From the NCBI GenBank assembly GCA_030018915.1, contig JASEHE010000008.1, positions 1 to 34,383 on the forward strand: DNA of 34,383 nucleotides, read 5' to 3'. This document shows positions 34,041-34,383 of the stretch, piece by piece. The stretch comes from Verrucomicrobiota bacterium. Lineage in GTDB: Bacteria > Verrucomicrobiota > Kiritimatiellia > UBA8416 > SLMC01. Positions within the stretch are counted from its first letter, which is position 1. Every line of letters begins with the position of its first letter. The notes beneath the pieces were generated by a model. It was not told the DNA's origin and ran no database searches. It worked only from the letters and a program-made list of their open reading frames with translations. The translations under genes and the position numbers were made by a program.

Positions 34041-34350
34041 ATGTCCAGAAAGCAGTTGTCCATGCGTAAGATCAGTGAAGTAGCGAGGCTGAATGCCTCG
34101 GGGTTGAGCATCCGGCAGATTGCGCGCAGTTGTAATGTGGCGCGCAGCACGGTGGCCGAATACCTGGAGCGGCTGGAGGCCAGCGGACTTGGGTGGCCTC
34201 TGCCACCGGAACTGACGGAAGAGGAATTGGAGGTCCGGCTCTTCCGGCAGGCCCAGACGCGCGGGCGGGATCTGGATCGTCCGGTTCCCGAGTGGCCCAA
34301 GACCCACAAGGAGCTGCGGCGGCAGGCCGTGACGCTGAAGCTGCTGTGGG
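34041..34350 (+). pseudogene. istA: IS21-family transposase IstA N-terminal part, interrupted at 34351
   Basis: MSRKQLSMRKISEVARLNASGLSIRQIARSCNVARSTVAEYLERLEASGLGWPLPPELTEEELEVRLF...WPKTHKELRRQAVTLKLLW, with AAAGGAGAGACGA upstream. It is followed by NYSAGIPRRD encoded by the terminal repeat. Confidence 0.88.
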
Positions 34351-34383
34351 GTAACTACTCAGCAGGCATCCCGCGGCGGGATG
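34351..34383 (+). mobile_element. Second copy of the IS66-like terminal sequence, truncated by the window edge
   Basis: GTAACTACTCAGCAGGCATCCCGCGGCGGGATG is the exact reverse complement of 45-77. Confidence 0.5.

Noticed and set aside
1-34383. Circular element closed through the shared terminal sequence
   Set aside because: The 8-bp flanks at the two ends do not match as a target duplication. Two copies of a multicopy element at assembly breaks is simpler.
1-34383. tRNA, rRNA or riboswitch genes
   Set aside because: No cloverleaf, rRNA-like or recognisable riboswitch sequence was noticed by eye; a tRNAscan/Rfam run would be needed to be certain.

Overview
The window is an accessory surface-polysaccharide / glycan biosynthesis island, almost entirely on the minus strand. 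It is read from raw sequence only; no searches were run. I can support about 10 glycosyltransferases (GT2, GT4, one GT10-like fucosyltransferase, one two-domain GT), several SAM methyltransferases including two FkbM-type, and two large multi-pass membrane proteins. There is also a Wzt-type ABC ATPase and two separate NTase/HEPN (MNT-HepT-like) modules. Numerous decayed gene fragments are present. The right edge holds an IS21-type istA that is interrupted, and both window edges carry the same terminal sequence beginning GTAACTACTCAGCAGGC, which looks like the end of an IS66-like element. The main candidates for undescribed biology are: (1) a translationally coupled set (about 23.0-33.3 kb) of Wzt, FkbM, a NeuD/PglD-like acyltransferase, an AMP-forming acyl ligase, a Gfo/Idh/MocA oxidoreductase, an acyl carrier protein, a GT2-radical SAM-Rossmann three-domain protein and a DegT aminotransferase, which suggests carrier-protein-dependent acyl decoration of an amino sugar; and (2) many 7-bp and 8-bp tandem-repeat arrays plus a recurring dispersed module, lying in frame inside glycosyltransferase ORFs, where unit gain or loss would shift the reading frame. 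I cannot name the host organism.
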